NCBI GenBank assembly: GCA_017881025.1
Contig: JADGRJ010000002.1
Location: 1 to 55,667 of the forward strand
From: Rhizobacter sp.
Lineage (GTDB): Bacteria; Pseudomonadota; Gammaproteobacteria; Burkholderiales; Burkholderiaceae_C
Length of the DNA stretch: 55,667 nt
Direction: 5' to 3'
Below the pieces are notes generated by a model, which was given only the letters and a program-made list of their open reading frames with translations, did no database searches and had not been told where the DNA came from. A program made the translations under genes and the position numbers. Positions 53,532 to 55,667 of the stretch are shown piece after piece; positions within the stretch are counted from its first letter, which is position 1; each line of letters begins with the position of its first letter.

Positions 53532-55055
53532 TCAGCTGTTGTAGGCGGTCTCGCCGTGAGAGGTGATGTCCAGGCCCTCGCGCTCGTCTTCCTCGCTGAC
53601 GCGCAGACCGATCGTCATGTCGACCAGCTTGTAGGCGATCAGCGAGACGATGCCCGACCAGGCGATGGTCACCAGGACGGCCTTGGCCTGCGCCCAGACC
53701 TGGCTGGCGATCGAGTAGTTCTCGGGCTTGACCAGCTCGCCCGTGAACCAGTTGTCCGGGAAGCTCGGGCCGCCCAGCGACGGCGAGTTGAAGACGCCGG
53801 TCAGGAGCGCCCCGACGATGCCGCCGACGCCGTGGACGCCGAAGACGTCGAGCGAGTCGTCGGCGCCGAGCATCTTCTTCAGGCCGTTGACGCCCCAGAG
53901 GCAGGCGAAGCCGGCGACGAAGCCGATGACGAGCGCGCCGAGCAGGCCGACGTTGCCGCACGCCGGCGTGATCGCCACCAGGCCGGCGACGGCGCCGGAC
54001 GCGGCGCCGAGCATCGATGCCTTGCCCTTGTTGGTCATCGCCTCGCCGAGGCTCCACGCCAGCACCGCCGCGGCCGTGGCCGAGAAGGTGTTGATGAAAG
54101 CGAGCACGGCGCTGTTGCCGGCTTCGAGCGCCGAGCCGGCGTTGAAGCCGAACCAGCCGACCCACAGCAGCGCGGCACCGACCATCGTCAGCGTCAGCGA
54201 ATGCGGCGTGAACGCTTCGCGGCCGTAGCCGATCCGCTTGCCGACCATGAAGGCGCCGACCAGGCCGGCCATCGCGGCGTTGATGTGGACGACCGTGCCG
54301 CCGGCGAAGTCGAGCGTTCCCCACTGCCAGATCAGGCCGGCCTTGGCGTTGGTGGCGTCGACGATCGCCTTGCTCGTGTAGGCATCCGGGCCCGGCCAGA
54401 ACCAGACCATGTGCGCGATCGGCGCATAGGCGAAGGTGAACCAGAGCACCATGAACGCGAGCACCGCGGCGAACTTCATGCGCTCGGCGAACGCGCCGAC
54501 GATCAGGCAGCAGGTGATCGCCGCGAAGGTCGCCTGGAACGCCATGAACAGCAGCTCGGGAATGGCGACGCCCTTGCTGAACGTCCCGGCCATCGCCATC
54601 GTTCCGGCGATCGGGTCGTACATGCCTTTCATGAACACCCGGTCGAAGCCGCCGAAGAAGGCGTTGCCCTCGGTGAAGGCCAGGCTGTAGCCGTAGAGGC
54701 ACCACAGCACGACGATCATCGAGAAGGTGACGAACACCTGCATCAGCACCGACAGCATGTTCTTGCTGCGCACGAGGCCGCCGTAGAACAGCGCCAGGGC
54801 CGGGATCGACATCATGATGACGAGCGCGGTGGACACCAGCATCCAGGCGACGTCGCCCTTGTTGGGCACCGGTGTCGAGGCCGCCGCAGCGGCCGCCGAC
54901 GCGGCGTCGGACGCGGCGGCGGCAGGGGCCGAGGCCGCTGCCACGGCCGCCGCCGCGCCCGAGGCGGCGTCGGAGGCCGCGCCCTGCGCGAACGCACCGC
55001 CGCCAGCGACGAACATGAGCAGGCCGAAGAGGAAGGCGAGAAGAAGTTTGTTCAT
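53532..55055 (-). CDS. amtB: Ammonium transporter AmtB
   Basis: A 507-residue trimeric ammonium channel of the inner membrane with 11 helices after a cleavable signal peptide (1 to about 23). The conserved pore histidines lie in GGTVVHINAAMAGLVG and GVHGVGGIVGALLTG. Other Amt signatures are FYGGLVRSKN, FVTFSMIVVLWCLYGYSLAF, and DVFGVHGVG, with FNAGSAL in mid-protein. Between signal peptide and first helix is an Ala/Ser/Asp-rich linker of about 40 residues (27-60), as in other Burkholderiales Amt proteins. The C-terminal tail (LDITSHGETAYNS) is the part that meets P-II. It follows glnK by 19 bases, the classical nitrogen-limitation pair. Confidence 0.95.
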   Translation of the reverse strand: MNKLLLAFLFGLLMFVAGGGAFAQGAASDAASGAAAAVAAASAPAAAASDAASAAAAAASTPVPNKGDVAWMLVSTALVIMMSIPALALFYGGLVRSKNMLSVLMQVFVTFSMIVVLWCLYGYSLAFTEGNAFFGGFDRVFMKGMYDPIAGTMAMAGTFSKGVAIPELLFMAFQATFAAITCCLIVGAFAERMKFAAVLAFMVLWFTFAYAPIAHMVWFWPGPDAYTSKAIVDATNAKAGLIWQWGTLDFAGGTVVHINAAMAGLVGAFMVGKRIGYGREAFTPHSLTLTMVGAALLWVGWFGFNAGSALEAGNSAVLAFINTFSATAAAVLAWSLGEAMTNKGKASMLGAASGAVAGLVAITPACGNVGLLGALVIGFVAGFACLWGVNGLKKMLGADDSLDVFGVHGVGGIVGALLTGVFNSPSLGGPSFPDNWFTGELVKPENYSIASQVWAQAKAVLVTIAWSGIVSLIAYKLVDMTIGLRVSEEDEREGLDITSHGETAYNS

Positions 55056-55074
55056 GGTGTTGTTCTTGTGGGGC

Positions 55075-55476
<402 letters not shown>

Positions 55477-55667
55477 TCACATCGACTTGCTGATCGTGAA
55501 GATCGCGCGCGTCTTGTTCGCGTCGTGGTAGTAGCTCCTCTTGTTGGCGCCGACGACGGCACCCGCGACCGAGAAGCCCGAGCCGAGGTCGTAGGTCACG
55601 CCGAGCTTGTAGTCGTAGAAGTTCGGCGTGCCGATGTTGACGCCACCGGCGTCCTTGACGTTGCGCA
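55477..55667 (-). CDS. TorF-family putative porin, 3' end (partial)
   Basis: The window ends inside this gene. The visible 63 C-terminal residues are IGTPNFYDYKLGVTYDLG, then GSGFSVAGAVVGANKRSYY and a final strand TRAIFTISKSM. They show alternating hydrophobic residues and aromatic girdle positions, as in an outer-membrane beta barrel. A TorF-like porin gene stands directly upstream of glnK-amtB in many betaproteobacteria and is thought to admit nitrogen sources. The last strand ends in Met rather than the usual Phe. The family call rests largely on this gene order, plus the YDYKLGVTYDLG pattern. Confidence 0.72.
   Translation of the reverse strand, partial: RNVKDAGGVNIGTPNFYDYKLGVTYDLGSGFSVAGAVVGANKRSYYHDANKTRAIFTISKSM

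Overview
The window is about 55.7 kb of very GC-rich, gene-dense DNA with the look of a betaproteobacterium, most likely of the order Burkholderiales. The case rests on several things. There is a complete atpIBEFHAGDC operon. The block porin-glnK-amtB-gshA...gshB is typical of the group. Glutamate-cysteine ligase is the proteobacterial ATP-grasp-like type. Indolepyruvate:ferredoxin oxidoreductase is a single fused chain, and E1 pyruvate dehydrogenase is the homodimeric type. No plasmid, phage, IS element, CRISPR array, tRNA or rRNA was seen. This looks like ordinary chromosome with several accessory metabolic operons.

Layout, left part (+ strand unless stated). 1-1739: the 3' part of mltA, overlapped by a SAM methyltransferase gene. 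1795-5405: a probable Tat-exported MsrB, a cyclic-nucleotide-domain/thioredoxin-reductase fusion that lacks the redox CxxC, and an Nramp-related transporter with non-canonical metal-site motifs. 5528-9268: fused indolepyruvate oxidoreductase. 9458-12191: a translationally coupled LytS-type kinase, small membrane protein and LytTR regulator. 12205-16777 (- strand): sppA, a rep-type helicase and a DUF4337 membrane protein. 16869-22516: an AEC carrier followed by a tightly coupled operon of GntR regulator, EctD-like dioxygenase, SAF-domain oxidoreductase and D-aminoacylase-like amidohydrolase. The operon has a clear promoter and palindromic operator, and it is the best candidate here for an undescribed catabolic system. 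22577-25678: a small secreted protein and a stand-alone AceE-type E1.

Middle part. 25694-34496 (- strand): cardiolipin synthase, then the atp operon, which ends in an intrinsic terminator and begins at an AT-rich palindromic promoter region. 34615-35721: an MBL-fold hydrolase. 35741-37161 (- strand): aldose 1-epimerase and a GNAT acetyltransferase. 37302-41158: an unusually long SLBB/Wza-like export protein and a Wzz-like protein with no glycosyltransferases nearby.

Right part (all - strand). 41148-43929: a coupled aminotransferase, PhzF and VOC operon. 43996-47138: a secreted LamG-like protein and the ABC-F ATPase Uup. 47179-53377: gshB, two tandem kup potassium transporters and gshA. 53532-55667: amtB, glnK and the 3' end of a TorF-like porin gene. 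Genes within operons very often overlap by exactly four bases (ATGA, GTGA, and also TTGA and CTGA). That pattern helped to fix several starts, including an apparent CTG start for the Rep helicase.
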